Positions 9,952 through 19,272 of a DNA stretch of 52,499 bases are shown here, piece after piece. Made by a program: the position numbers and the translations under genes. Positions within the stretch are counted from its first letter, which is position 1; each line of letters starts with the position of its first letter. The notes beneath the pieces are model-generated. The model was not told the origin of the DNA. It saw nothing but the letters and a program-made list of their open reading frames with translations, and did not search any database. The stretch is from Bacteroides sp. GTDB lineage: Bacteria > Bacteroidota > Bacteroidia > Bacteroidales > SM23-62. The DNA lies in contig DRHS01000264.1 of the NCBI GenBank assembly GCA_011053095.1, forward strand, positions 1 to 52,499, read 5' to 3'.

Positions 9952-10830
9952 ATGAAAAGAATAAGTATTAAAATATTAGCAATAGTCCTCATTACATTCT
10001 TTCTCTGGAGTTGCACCGAAAGAATTCAGGTTGAAGTCGATTCAAGCTTTACACGCCTGGTGGTTGAAGGATCTGTTACAACAGATACTACATCTCACTG
10101 GATAAGGTTAAGCACGAGCAGTGACTATTTTCTAAATCAAAAAGCGCCGGCAGTGAAGAACGCAACAATTACTATCGACGACGGAGAAAAGGTACATACA
10201 CTTGCAGAATCGGATACAATGCCAGGACATTATTCCACTTCATCCGATTATTTCGGAATTCCGGGTAAAATATACACCCTGCGAATCAGGGATTTGGATA
10301 TTGACGGGGATGGTGTAATGGAAGAATATACTGCAAGTTCGGAATTAAGGCCGGTAAACCCTGTTGACTCAATCAAAATCAGGCCATTCGATGCCTTTGG
10401 GAATTTTGGATATGAGATACAGGTATATGCATGGGATTCACCTGAGAGAGACTGGTATGCCTTCAAAGCGATCAGGAATGGTAAATTACTTACGGATACA
10501 CTCACTGAATTATGGGTTCAGAATGATGAGTTTTTTAATGGAAACTATACATACGGTATTACTTCCCAGTTTCTGAGCCTGGATAAACCGGATGAAGTGC
10601 TTGAAGTAGGAGATACCGTGACCTTTGAGATCAACGGTATAACAGAGGATTACTATAATTATGTGATAGAAGCACAGAGTCAGATTTACCCCCAGACGCC
10701 CCTTTTCGGCGGTCCCCCGGCCAATATAAGGACCAACTTTGATAATAATGCAATAGGTTTCTTTGTCGCTTACTCACTTGATCGTTCCAGTGCCATTGCC
10801 ACAGCTGATATTGTATTCCCTCCCCGGTAA
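9952..10830 (+). CDS. DUF4249 lipoprotein, partner of the TonB receptor
   Basis: The 292-residue protein has a lipoprotein signal ending LWSC (Cys21) followed by a beta-rich DUF4249 domain. Recognisable parts are FTRLVVEGSVTTD near the start, the NATITIDDGE and GKIYTLRIRDLD segments, and a DIDGDGVMEE acidic loop in the middle. DUF4249 has no established function, but its genes repeatedly sit beside receptors with a carboxypeptidase-regulatory-like domain, as here with a 13-base gap. I infer that it is the receptor's lipoprotein partner. The start is the only good ATG before the signal sequence. Confidence 0.8.
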   Translation: MKRISIKILAIVLITFFLWSCTERIQVEVDSSFTRLVVEGSVTTDTTSHWIRLSTSSDYFLNQKAPAVKNATITIDDGEKVHTLAESDTMPGHYSTSSDYFGIPGKIYTLRIRDLDIDGDGVMEEYTASSELRPVNPVDSIKIRPFDAFGNFGYEIQVYAWDSPERDWYAFKAIRNGKLLTDTLTELWVQNDEFFNGNYTYGITSQFLSLDKPDEVLEVGDTVTFEINGITEDYYNYVIEAQSQIYPQTPLFGGPPANIRTNFDNNAIGFFVAYSLDRSSAIATADIVFPPR

Positions 10831-10850
10831 ACTTTATTGCAGAAGTTTTA

Positions 10851-10858
10851 TATATTTG
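10851..10858 (+). promoter_or_regulatory. Bacteroidetes-type -7 box before the DUF302 gene
   Basis: TATATTTG matches TAnnTTTG and ends 29 bases before the ATG at 10887. A correctly spaced TTTG -33 element is not evident. Confidence 0.4.
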
Positions 10859-10886
10859 TATCTATATAATTAGATAAAATACAGAC

Positions 10887-11270
10887 ATGGCATACTACAT
10901 TGGAAAAATGACAGATCTCGGATTCACAGAGGCTGTGGAAAAATTAACCGAAGAACTCCAGAAAGAGGGATTTGGTGTGATCACCGAGATCAATATTCAG
11001 GAAACCCTTAAGAAAAAACTAGATTTGGATTTCAGGCCCTATATAATACTGGGAGCCTGTAATCCGCACTATGCTCATCAGGCTATTGAACTTGATGATA
11101 AGATCGGTGCATTGCTTCCATGTAATTTTATCGTTCAGGAGTCAGGGGATGGTACCGAAGTATTTGCGATTAATCCAAGAGAAACAATGGGCAAACTTCT
11201 GGGCGATGAAATTAAAGAGATCAGTGAGGCAATCACGACCAAAGTTCAGAATGTTCTCGATCGGATGTAA
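10887..11270 (+). CDS. DUF302 family protein
   Basis: The 127-residue soluble protein matches DUF302 over almost its whole length: an amphipathic helix (FTEAVEKLTEELQKEGFGV), the core FRPYIILGACNPHYAHQAI with its conserved cysteine, then IGALLPCNFIVQE and a C-terminal helix. DUF302 folds are compact and their biochemical role is not settled. There is no signal peptide, so it is probably cytoplasmic. It has its own candidate promoter and is not clearly co-transcribed with the genes on either side. Confidence 0.85.
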   Translation: MAYYIGKMTDLGFTEAVEKLTEELQKEGFGVITEINIQETLKKKLDLDFRPYIILGACNPHYAHQAIELDDKIGALLPCNFIVQESGDGTEVFAINPRETMGKLLGDEIKEISEAITTKVQNVLDRM

Positions 11271-11322
11271 TGGATTAACATCTGGTTAACCCATTAAAAG
11301 GTTTTATTTACGGTATTTGGTT

Positions 11323-11330
11323 TAACTTTG
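11323..11330 (+). promoter_or_regulatory. Bacteroidetes-type -7 box before zwf
   Basis: TAACTTTG fits TAnnTTTG and ends 26 bases before the zwf ATG. A T-rich GTTTTATTT patch about 18-20 bases upstream is a poor -33 match. The palindrome GGTTAACC at 11284-11291 lies just ahead and could be an operator, but that is only a guess. Confidence 0.4.
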
Positions 11331-11355
11331 GGATAACCATTGGCAGCCAAATCAA

Positions 11356-12882
11356 ATGCAGAAACCTGAAGCTCACATCCTGACCATTTTCGGAGCCTCC
11401 GGAGATCTTACACGGAGAAAACTTATACCGGCTCTTTACAATCTCTACCTCCAGGATCTTTTGCCTGATCATTTTGCTGTGATGGGAGCCGGAAGAAAAC
11501 CATTTACGGATCAGATCTTTAGAGAACAGATGAGCGCGGCCCTGAAATCTCATACTAGCCGTCCACCTGGGAATAGTACTGAAAAAGCAGAATCTTTTAT
11601 TAAGATGTTGTATTATACCTCCCTGGATACATCAGACCCTGACTCATATAAGTCCCTTAAACTCAGACTTGGGAAACTGGGAAAGGAAAACCAGACAAAA
11701 GGAAACATGATATTTTATCTGGCTATTCCGCCCAGCCTGTATACCCCGGTTGCACATAGCCTTGCTGCCCAGAAACTTACAAATGATACAGATGGATGGA
11801 AAAGAATAATTGTTGAAAAACCCTTCGGTTATGACCTCGAATCAAGCAGGGATCTTAATATTAGCTTAAGAGAGGTTTTCAATGAGGAGCAGATTTATCG
11901 TATCGATCATTACCTGGGTAAAGAAACTGTCCAGAATATTATGGTCACAAGGTTCTCAAACGGAATTTTCGAACCCATCTGGAACCGAAATTATGTAAGC
12001 CATGTAGAAATTACTGCCGCAGAATCATTGGGTGTGGGGGATCGTGGGGGCTACTATGAAGGATCAGGAGCCCTCAGGGATATGTTCCAGAACCATATTC
12101 TTCAGATTGTTGCCCTGGTTTCAATGGAACCACCAGTCTGGGCTGACTCCTCATCTATAAGGAACGAAATGGTCAAGGTACTTGATTCCATACGACAATT
12201 AACAGTTGAGGATGTGAAGAGGGATGTCGTCAGAGGACAGTATACTGATTCTGTAGTCAGGGGAGAGAACATCATCGGCTACAGGGAAGAAAAGGGAGTA
12301 GAGACCGATAGCAGGACCGAGACATATGCAGGATTGAAATTCTTTATTGATAACTGGAGATGGAAGGATGTTCCCTTCTATGCAAGAACGGGTAAAAGGC
12401 TACCCACCAGGGTTACAGAGATAGTAATTCACTTTGAGGGTACACCGCATCATATTTTCAGGCACAATCAGGGTACTTCTGCTCATAATCAGCTTATTAT
12501 CAGGATACAGCCTGATGAGGGACTCCTATTGAAATTCGGAATGAAAACACCAGGGGCCGGATACAATGTACAAGATGTTAATATGGATTTTCATTATTCA
12601 AGCCTTTCTGAGGTTTACCTTCCTGCTGCGTATGAAAGGTTGCTCTTGGATTGTATGCTTGGAGATTCAACGCTCTATGCACGGGGTGATGCTGTAGAAT
12701 CGGCCTGGCGTTTTGTTGATCCTATTCTTAAGTTCTGGGAGGAAAATCCATCACATGCACTTTATGGATATCCAGCGGGGACATGGGGACCAAAAGAGGC
12801 AGATGACCTGTTTAAGGATGATCTTACCTGGAGATACCCTTGCAGGAATCTGGCTGATGACGGCCTTTACTGCGAACTCTGA
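11356..12882 (+). CDS. zwf: Glucose-6-phosphate 1-dehydrogenase
   Basis: Zwf oxidises glucose-6-phosphate to 6-phosphogluconolactone and supplies NADPH. The 508-residue protein has the Rossmann motif GASGDLTRRK at 13-22, the EKPFGYDL segment, and the active-site signature RIDHYLGKE at about 182-190, where the His and Lys bind substrate. Length and domain order are normal. The stop is four bases before the 6-phosphogluconolactonase start, so the two sequential enzymes are made from one transcript. No gnd or edd gene lies nearby, so the fate of phosphogluconate is not shown here. Confidence 0.95.
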   Translation: MQKPEAHILTIFGASGDLTRRKLIPALYNLYLQDLLPDHFAVMGAGRKPFTDQIFREQMSAALKSHTSRPPGNSTEKAESFIKMLYYTSLDTSDPDSYKSLKLRLGKLGKENQTKGNMIFYLAIPPSLYTPVAHSLAAQKLTNDTDGWKRIIVEKPFGYDLESSRDLNISLREVFNEEQIYRIDHYLGKETVQNIMVTRFSNGIFEPIWNRNYVSHVEITAAESLGVGDRGGYYEGSGALRDMFQNHILQIVALVSMEPPVWADSSSIRNEMVKVLDSIRQLTVEDVKRDVVRGQYTDSVVRGENIIGYREEKGVETDSRTETYAGLKFFIDNWRWKDVPFYARTGKRLPTRVTEIVIHFEGTPHHIFRHNQGTSAHNQLIIRIQPDEGLLLKFGMKTPGAGYNVQDVNMDFHYSSLSEVYLPAAYERLLLDCMLGDSTLYARGDAVESAWRFVDPILKFWEENPSHALYGYPAGTWGPKEADDLFKDDLTWRYPCRNLADDGLYCEL

Positions 12883-12886
12883 TATT

Positions 12887-13645
12887 ATGAGGCAGAATGA
12901 TCCACAGATATTTACCTTTCCCGATACCGAACATCTGGCCAGGATACTTACTGTAGAAGTCCTGAATCTGGTTAAAGATTCCATGAGCACTGGTCGCAGG
13001 TTCAATATTGCCCTGTCTGGCGGAAGTACACCAAGGATCCTTTTTGAACATATTGCAAAATTTTACAAAGATCCGGGCATCTGGGATAATGTCAGTTTTT
13101 ACTGGGTGGACGAAAGATGTGTACCTCCTAATCATCCTGAAAGTAATTTCCGAATGGCTAATGAAATATTTCTTAGCAATCTCTCGCATCCAAATGAGCA
13201 GATTTTCAGGATGAAAGGGGAAGAGGATCCTCATCTGGAGGCAAACAGATACAGCCGGCTGATCTTTAATCAGGTACACAATGCTGACAATCTTCCGGCA
13301 TTTAACCTGATTATGCTTGGACTTGGGGGAGACGGGCATACTGCATCCATATTTCCCGGACAATTGGAATTGCTCTGGACCGATAATTTCTGTGATGTAG
13401 GGGTACATCCGGGTACGGGACAGAAAAGGATAACCCTTACAGGTAAGGTGATTAATAATGCGGAGAATGTATTTTTTCTTGTATCTGGCCGGGAGAAGGC
13501 AAAGATGGTTGTCAGGATCATTTGTGAGGGATCAGGAAAAGAGGAATTACCAGCTACATTCATTAATCCCGAACATGGAAATCTTTCCTGGTTTCTGGAT
13601 GAAGCCGCAGCCAGCCTGCTTCATAATAAGGAAAACCCCGGCTAA
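12887..13645 (+). CDS. pgl: 6-phosphogluconolactonase
   Basis: Pgl hydrolyses the lactone produced by Zwf. The 252-residue protein belongs to the NagB-like (DevB) type: ALSGGSTPR at 42-50 binds the phosphate, and WVDERCVPPNHPESNF and LGLGGDGHTASIFPG follow. I start it at ATG 12887, immediately after the zwf stop. A longer reading frame runs back into zwf, but its extra 58 residues are only zwf read out of frame. The stop codon lies in the loop of a strong hairpin that probably ends the transcript. Confidence 0.93.
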   Translation: MRQNDPQIFTFPDTEHLARILTVEVLNLVKDSMSTGRRFNIALSGGSTPRILFEHIAKFYKDPGIWDNVSFYWVDERCVPPNHPESNFRMANEIFLSNLSHPNEQIFRMKGEEDPHLEANRYSRLIFNQVHNADNLPAFNLIMLGLGGDGHTASIFPGQLELLWTDNFCDVGVHPGTGQKRITLTGKVINNAENVFFLVSGREKAKMVVRIICEGSGKEELPATFINPEHGNLSWFLDEAAASLLHNKENPG

Positions 13646-13653
13646 TCCGGGGT
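13635..13653. terminator. GC-rich hairpin between convergent genes
   Basis: ACCCCGG (13635-13641) and CCGGGGT (13647-13653) form a perfect 7-bp stem with a five-base loop that contains the pgl stop codon. On the minus strand the stem is followed by TTTTCC, so it could also serve the convergent gene ending at 13686. On the plus strand the T-tract is weak. Confidence 0.5.
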
Positions 13654-13685
13654 CTCCACAACTCATTAAAACCTTTTCTTTTGTA

Positions 13686-14486
13686 CTAATACAAATGAAC
13701 CTGATGCTTGCGCATCACCATGATCTCAGGTCTGCCATTAAAAGTACTTACCAGTCCGGTAACCCAGATGTATCTTCCGGAAAAGTATAACTCGGGATTC
13801 CTGTTGAACCGGCGAGCCTGGTTTCCGGGGAGGATAACCGTAAAATCCTGGTATGGGTAGGTGTTCCCAAAATACAGATAGTATTCATCCGTTTTCCAGG
13901 AGTACCATATCTTATGGATCCTTCCGTAAACATTTCGTACCTCTCCGATATGAAAGTAAGCTCTGTAGGTAGGTATCGTTGCGATTCTGTATCCTGAAGG
14001 ATAATACAAACTATGGAAATCAGGATAGAGTACCCTGTATTCCCTGTACATCCTGTCAGACCAGGTCACATTGGCGTGTCCTGGCACCCTGTAATCGTGA
14101 TGTACTTTTCTGTAACGTGAAGGTACATGATAAGCTGTGTTTCCTTTTCTATGCTGGCCAGTGGTCCTTACCACACCCTTGGTATTCACCTTTGTTCCAG
14201 TACGCGAATTATTATTGGCAAATGTATTTGGACTTGAATGCCTGCTATTACTGGTCTGTGCGCTTCTGTTAGAACGAACGGCCTTGGTCCTGTAAGCTTC
14301 GCTTTTATGATTTTGCACCGTGCGTTTTGTTACAACGTCACTTTTCGGATTATGAACTGTGCGTCTTACCGACGCTTCACTCTTGTGATCCTGCACTTTC
14401 TGCCTATCGCGTGCCTTTGAATTTGGCTGTGAAAACGCAGATACCGCCAAGAGCAAAATTGCTGTGATTATACTTAACTTTTTCAT
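13686..14486 (-). CDS. Secreted basic-repeat protein with OB-fold-like C-terminus
   Basis: I do not recognise a named family for the whole 266-residue protein. It has a signal peptide (about 1-19, ending VSAFSQ). A low-complexity, highly basic stretch (about 25-75) follows in which a 13-residue unit of the form TVxNxKSEaxxxR is repeated about three times, then a Ser/Thr/Asn/Gly-rich linker. The C-terminal half (about 120-266) is rich in Tyr and Arg. It ends with IWVTGLVSTFNGRPEIMV, which resembles the last strands of an OB-fold in secreted nucleic-acid-binding or stress proteins. I infer an exported protein that may bind a polyanion. It is convergent with pgl and divergent from the SpoIIE gene. 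Confidence 0.6.
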   Translation of the reverse strand: MKKLSIITAILLLAVSAFSQPNSKARDRQKVQDHKSEASVRRTVHNPKSDVVTKRTVQNHKSEAYRTKAVRSNRSAQTSNSRHSSPNTFANNNSRTGTKVNTKGVVRTTGQHRKGNTAYHVPSRYRKVHHDYRVPGHANVTWSDRMYREYRVLYPDFHSLYYPSGYRIATIPTYRAYFHIGEVRNVYGRIHKIWYSWKTDEYYLYFGNTYPYQDFTVILPGNQARRFNRNPELYFSGRYIWVTGLVSTFNGRPEIMVMRKHQVHLY

Positions 14487-14585
14487 GGCTCTTATTTTTA
14501 ATGCGGTTTATCTGGTTTAACAGATGCAAAATCTCTGCCAAATTCATTTGTGTAATGAAATGGCCCATTTATCCTAAATTATGTA

Positions 14586-15470
14586 ATGTTCACATTTTTT
14601 ATAATTTTACCCTTTTGGCTACTATATTTGAATATGGACTATCTTAAGGAAATAGCGATTGAAAAAGAACTGATTGCAAAGATTAGTGAGCAAAAGAATA
14701 AAATCGAACAGCAGCAGAAGGAATTAGGGGAGAGTCTTGAATATGCAAGTTCAATCCAGTCCGCGCTGCTGCCGGATCTGAGATTATTTTACAAAATATT
14801 CCCTGATAGTTTTGTTCTTTTTAAGCCACGTGATATCGTAAGCGGAGATTTCTACTGGTATGCGAGGAAGGGATGCAGAGTTGTCTTTACAGCAGCTGAT
14901 TGCACCGGCCATGGCGTCCCTGGTGCATTTATGAGTATGCTTGGGATATCTTTCCTTAATGAAATTGTAAGCAAAAGCATCCCAAGGGCCAATACCTTTT
15001 TAAACAGACTCAGGGAAAATATTATGAAGGCCCTGCACCAAACCGGAGAAAGACATGAGAACAAGGACGGGATGGATATAGCACTCTGTGTAATCGACCT
15101 TGATAAGTTGGTAATGGAATTTTCAGGTGCATTCAATCCACTGTACCTCATCAGAAAAGGAGTTCTTCATGAAACTCGGGGGGATAAGATGCCTATAGGT
15201 ATAAATGCTATAACGGAAAAGTCTTTTACAAACAATATTATCAAGCTCGAAAAAGGTGACCTGATCTATTTGTTCTCGGATGGATATGCCGACCAGTTTG
15301 GTGGTCCGAACGATAAGAAATTCAAGCATAAATCCTTAAGAGAGTTACTCATAAAGATCAGGAAGAAATCTATGGAGACCCAAAAGAAGGAACTTGAGCG
15401 AAGTTTTATCACTTGGAAGGGAGATAGGGAGCAAATTGACGATGTTCTTCTGATAGGAATCAAAATCTGA
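14586..15470 (+). CDS. SpoIIE-type PP2C serine phosphatase
   Basis: The protein has a short coiled-coil (about 20-55, ISEQKNKIEQQQKELGESL) and a PP2C/SpoIIE phosphatase domain from about 60 to the end. Metal-binding acidic residues are visible in SGDFYW, ADCTGHGVPGAFMSML, SDGYADQFGG and DREQIDDVLLIGI, so it should be active. Such phosphatases usually dephosphorylate anti-sigma-factor antagonists or similar partners, none of which is present here. The start is unsure: ATG 14586 adds a hydrophobic MFTFFIILPFWLLYL that could be a membrane anchor, while ATG 14634 gives a fully soluble 278-residue protein. It lacks the sensor regions common in larger relatives. The stop is five bases before the OLD-family gene, suggesting co-expression. 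Confidence 0.82.
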   Translation: MFTFFIILPFWLLYLNMDYLKEIAIEKELIAKISEQKNKIEQQQKELGESLEYASSIQSALLPDLRLFYKIFPDSFVLFKPRDIVSGDFYWYARKGCRVVFTAADCTGHGVPGAFMSMLGISFLNEIVSKSIPRANTFLNRLRENIMKALHQTGERHENKDGMDIALCVIDLDKLVMEFSGAFNPLYLIRKGVLHETRGDKMPIGINAITEKSFTNNIIKLEKGDLIYLFSDGYADQFGGPNDKKFKHKSLRELLIKIRKKSMETQKKELERSFITWKGDREQIDDVLLIGIKI

Positions 15471-15475
15471 TCCGT

Positions 15476-17794
15476 ATGTGGTTTAAAAGATTCAAAATAA
15501 AAAATTACAGGTCCATCGTTGACACAGGGTGGAACGAACTTGCTTCTGATAATATCACGGGACTGATCGGACAAAATGAATCCGGAAAGACATCTATCCT
15601 CGAAGCCCTGAACAGCTTTTATAACGGAATTGTCTCGGATGATATCCTGAGAAGTGATCTTAGCTTGCCTGAGGTATCCTGTTCTTTCAGCGTCTCAAAA
15701 AATGAATTGAAAACATTCTTCACCGAGAAAAAACTACCTGAAAAGATTGAGGAGTTTATTCTGGATTCGGGACAAATTACCCTCACACGTACCTGGAATG
15801 CAGATAAATCAAGCTATCTGAGTTTTGGGGGGGAGAAGATCAGGGAATACTACAGTAATGTAGAAGAACAAAGGAAAAAGCAGGATGAAAAAACAATGTT
15901 GGAATTGCACTGTGTGATTGAGGAGGCAAAAAAGGCAGAGAAAATATCCGGAGAAGTTCTCCTTGAAGCAGAAGAAACAAAAAAAGAATACAATACCCTG
16001 TTACCAGTTTTAACAAGGGCAAGGAAAATACACGATAAGAATCCAAACAAGGATACACAAAATCAACTTCAAAAACTACTTCTTGAGGAAGAGAGACTGA
16101 AGAGACGTCTCGAAAAAAAAAGAGCAACACTTGATAGCCGCCTTCATAAGCTTGCAGAGCTTTCCGATAAGTCAAGGTTCGCCCAGTTATGTCTTGACTC
16201 CCTTGATGAGCATGAAAATGCCAGGTTGCATTGGGAAGGTTCATATAAGGAGCTATCTGACCTTCAATATTATTTTGACAGCCTTCAGACCGATAATGAA
16301 ATTAAGGGGATTAAGGGTAAACTTGATATGACAAATACCCAGCACCTTGAAAACGACAAGAAACTTGAGAAGGCAAAAAGCAGGGCGGACTTCAGGCTGG
16401 CGGTTACATCCAGGATATTGAAAGGTACGGATCCGTCAGAGGCGGAGGATTTTGTAGAAAAGGAAATAAGGAAAAAGGCTGCATATTATTCTGAAATAGA
16501 ATTAGCTGATGAATCATTCAAGCATATTCCCTTTTTTGAACTATTCGAGGACTTCAGCAGTCTTCTTCCAAATCGAATTGACCTCGAAGATATTTTTACA
16601 CGGAACCGTAGCGTGGAGGGAATTAAGGCAGCAACAAATTTTCTTATTGTATCCGGTCTGAAGGCGACCTTTTTCGAAGAAAGAAGCAGCAGAATACTAA
16701 AGCAGAAAATCGAAAAACTTAATAATGAAATCTCTCTGAATTTCCAGGATTACTGGAGACAGAGCCTGGGAAAAGATAATAAGATAAAGATTCAATTTGA
16801 GCTCGAGCACTATGACAACACACACCCTGATAAAATGGGTAAGCCTTATCTCGAATTCTGGATTAAAGATGAGCAGGAGAGGCTGTATCCCAAACAGCGT
16901 AGCCGGGGAGTCAGGTGGTTTCTGTCCTTTTACCTTGAGCTTAAGGCAAACGCAATTGAAAACAGTGAAAAATCAAGAGTGTTTCTAATCGATGAACCTG
17001 GACTGAGCCTTCATGCAAGGGCTCAGGAAGATGTACTGTCAGTTTTTGAGGATATTAAAGAAGACATACAGATCATTTACTCAACACACTCTCCTCATCT
17101 GATTAACATTAATAAACTGTACAGGCTTCTTGCTGTCCAACGCGCCGTGGAAGATGATATGAAAAGTGAGACGGTCATATTCGACCCAAGGTCCTTAAAT
17201 GAAGCCTCTACAGATACCTTATCACCCATCTACACATTAATGGGAACAAAACTCAGTGATCATCAATTTGTTAAGAAGAAGAATAATGTGATCGTTGAAG
17301 ATACTCCAACCTATTATTATTTGAGCACAATATTCCGCCTGGTCGGATATAAAAAGGATCTATACTTTTTACCTGCAACAGAAGTGAATAATGTACCAAC
17401 ACTTGTTAACCTTCTGATGGGGTGGAGGCTGGACTTTCTGGTACTGCTTGATGACGATCCCGATGGTAACAGGGTCTACCGGGAACTCAGGCGTACACAT
17501 TTCAGCAATAACGAGGAATTAGCCTCAGAGAAGATCTTCAGGATGGAATCAATCGGCTGTATTGAAGATATCTTCTCGACCATAGATTTTAAAAATTTTG
17601 TCCTGCACAAACGTGTTGGTATAACCGAATCAAATTCGGAGCATATCGAAATGAATGAACTTTCCAGGGCAAAGCTTGCCGCTGACTTTATCCTTGATGT
17701 TCAGAACAATGAGCTAAAGCTCGAAGATTTTGACGACGAGACAATAGACAATATCCAAAAAGTTGTCAAAATACTGGATAAAGCTCTCACCTGA
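15476..17794 (+). CDS. OLD-family ATPase with TOPRIM nuclease domain
   Basis: The 772-residue protein has an SMC/RecF-like ABC ATPase split by a long coiled-coil. Walker A is GQNESGKTS near 33-41, the coiled-coil spans about 120-340, Walker B is VFLIDEPGLSLHA near 502-515, and the switch histidine lies in STHSPHL near 535. The C-terminal part resembles a TOPRIM domain: NVIVEDTPTYYYL from about 603, LLDDDPDGN near 658-666, and SIGCIEDIF further on. The acidic residues needed for metal-dependent DNA cleavage appear present. With no adjacent UvrD-like helicase it matches the stand-alone (class 1) OLD layout, a family that includes anti-phage nucleases. It follows the SpoIIE phosphatase by five bases and converges on the next gene with a four-base gap. 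Confidence 0.8.
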   Translation: MWFKRFKIKNYRSIVDTGWNELASDNITGLIGQNESGKTSILEALNSFYNGIVSDDILRSDLSLPEVSCSFSVSKNELKTFFTEKKLPEKIEEFILDSGQITLTRTWNADKSSYLSFGGEKIREYYSNVEEQRKKQDEKTMLELHCVIEEAKKAEKISGEVLLEAEETKKEYNTLLPVLTRARKIHDKNPNKDTQNQLQKLLLEEERLKRRLEKKRATLDSRLHKLAELSDKSRFAQLCLDSLDEHENARLHWEGSYKELSDLQYYFDSLQTDNEIKGIKGKLDMTNTQHLENDKKLEKAKSRADFRLAVTSRILKGTDPSEAEDFVEKEIRKKAAYYSEIELADESFKHIPFFELFEDFSSLLPNRIDLEDIFTRNRSVEGIKAATNFLIVSGLKATFFEERSSRILKQKIEKLNNEISLNFQDYWRQSLGKDNKIKIQFELEHYDNTHPDKMGKPYLEFWIKDEQERLYPKQRSRGVRWFLSFYLELKANAIENSEKSRVFLIDEPGLSLHARAQEDVLSVFEDIKEDIQIIYSTHSPHLININKLYRLLAVQRAVEDDMKSETVIFDPRSLNEASTDTLSPIYTLMGTKLSDHQFVKKKNNVIVEDTPTYYYLSTIFRLVGYKKDLYFLPATEVNNVPTLVNLLMGWRLDFLVLLDDDPDGNRVYRELRRTHFSNNEELASEKIFRMESIGCIEDIFSTIDFKNFVLHKRVGITESNSEHIEMNELSRAKLAADFILDVQNNELKLEDFDDETIDNIQKVVKILDKALT

Positions 17795-17798
17795 TCAC

Positions 17799-19181
17799 TT
17801 AGTATCGGATAATCTTTTCTACTTCGTGTTTAGTAAGATATGTGCGAATGATTTGCTGAACATCCCTGTTGTCTTCATACATCCTGATGCAATCCTTAAT
17901 ATCCTCAAGTTGAAGGTAGCTGTTCTCCGTGCCAAGGAATCCAAATCCGATATATTTTCCGTTTTCAAGCTGGACCACTGACCTTTCAGTTTTTTCTCTG
18001 CCTGTATCGATAATAAGCATGTTTTTTTGTTGATAATAGAATGCTGACAGGGCTTTCATAACACGCTTATTGTAAATATCCGCTGACTCTTTCCCGATGC
18101 AAGCTCCATTGCATTGCCGTATCTCATAATGAAAGCAGCCTCCGTCCGTATCATACATTCCACATAGTTTCTGGCAAAGCCAATGTCTTTCAATCAGTTT
18201 ACTGAGTATGGCAGCAGACTCTCTTTTATTCTGGAAACAGGTTTCAGGTGCCTGGTTAATTCGGTTGGCGGTTTTATCTATTGCCAGACGGTAATATCCC
18301 TTCTCATCTTTCTGGGCATACAGTCCATATTGCATGGTCTTCCTTTTCTGCGCCCTGTTGAAACGGGGTACATGTTTTTTTATTTCACTCGATTCTACCA
18401 ACAGGGCAACAAGTTCACTGCCTGTAATTTCAAAATCAATACTGGCTATGCTTTCTTTTAACTCAATGGAACGACGTGAACCATTATTGCTCAAATGGCT
18501 CATCACCCGTTTCCGTATGTTTTTACTCTTCCCGATATAGATAACCTGTTTTTGATCATTCAGAAAATAATAAATCCCGGTTTCCTCGGGAAGGATATCC
18601 ATGGTTTTCTTATCAAGGTCCGGGTGAAGGTTTTTAAGATTGGGTGAAATCGAGTTCTTAATGACTTCTTTCTGCTCCGGATTTTTTGCCCTTTCCAGCA
18701 GAAGTTCAAGTAATTGTACAGTCGCGAGGGCATCCCCGGCAGCCCTGTGCCTGTTTTCAATCTCAATTCCCAGGTTTGCACATAGTTTACCCAGGCTATA
18801 AGATTTGTGGCCGGGTATAAGTTTGCGGCTAAGCCTGAGGGTACACATATTTTCCCTTGTAAAATCGTACCCCAGGCTTTTAAATTCCGACTTGATGAAT
18901 TTGTAATCAAAACTGGCATTGTGAGCCACAAGGATCTTGTTCTCAGTAATTTCAACAACCTGTTTGGCAATTTCGTAGAATTTCGGTGCATCCGTCACCA
19001 TTTCATTGCTTATACCTGTGAGCGAAGTGATGAAATATGGAATGTTTTTTTCCGGATTTACAAGCGTGACAAATTCATCCACAACTTTATCTCCATCAAA
19101 AACATATATAGCAATCTCGGTGATTTTCTCGGTAGCGGGACTTCCTCCTGTTATCTCTATGTCAACTACTGCATATAACAT
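17799..19181 (-). CDS. DnaQ-like 3'-5' exonuclease fused to GIY-YIG nuclease
   Basis: The 460-residue protein joins two nucleases. Residues 1-165 are a DEDDh exonuclease of the DNA polymerase III epsilon type: VVDIEITGG holds the first Asp and Glu (7 and 9), HNASFDYKF gives the second motif and HRAAGDALAT the third. Residues about 195-275 are a UvrC/Cho-type GIY-YIG domain with TGIYYFLND and VIYIGKSKNIRKR, followed by a UvrC-like region of about 180 residues. This fusion is known in Bacteroidota and actinobacteria and is thought to act in DNA repair. I use the ATG at 19181; a TTG two codons upstream is possible. It is convergent with the OLD gene. Confidence 0.88.
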   Translation of the reverse strand: MLYAVVDIEITGGSPATEKITEIAIYVFDGDKVVDEFVTLVNPEKNIPYFITSLTGISNEMVTDAPKFYEIAKQVVEITENKILVAHNASFDYKFIKSEFKSLGYDFTRENMCTLRLSRKLIPGHKSYSLGKLCANLGIEIENRHRAAGDALATVQLLELLLERAKNPEQKEVIKNSISPNLKNLHPDLDKKTMDILPEETGIYYFLNDQKQVIYIGKSKNIRKRVMSHLSNNGSRRSIELKESIASIDFEITGSELVALLVESSEIKKHVPRFNRAQKRKTMQYGLYAQKDEKGYYRLAIDKTANRINQAPETCFQNKRESAAILSKLIERHWLCQKLCGMYDTDGGCFHYEIRQCNGACIGKESADIYNKRVMKALSAFYYQQKNMLIIDTGREKTERSVVQLENGKYIGFGFLGTENSYLQLEDIKDCIRMYEDNRDVQQIIRTYLTKHEVEKIIRY

Positions 19182-19272
19182 TAGCAAAAAAACTGGCCAG
19201 GATACAAATATGATAATTTCATGATTAAGTTAAAAGGACAGATATGAACAACAGTATTGCTAAAATGAGACC

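Noticed and set aside
12713-12886. Extended N-terminus for 6-phosphogluconolactonase inside zwf
   Set aside because: The extra residues are zwf read in another frame, and the family start matches ATG 12887.
14623-14630. TATATTTG box just before the second SpoIIE start
   Set aside because: It ends four bases before ATG 14634, so transcription would begin at or after that start codon; spacing does not work for either start.
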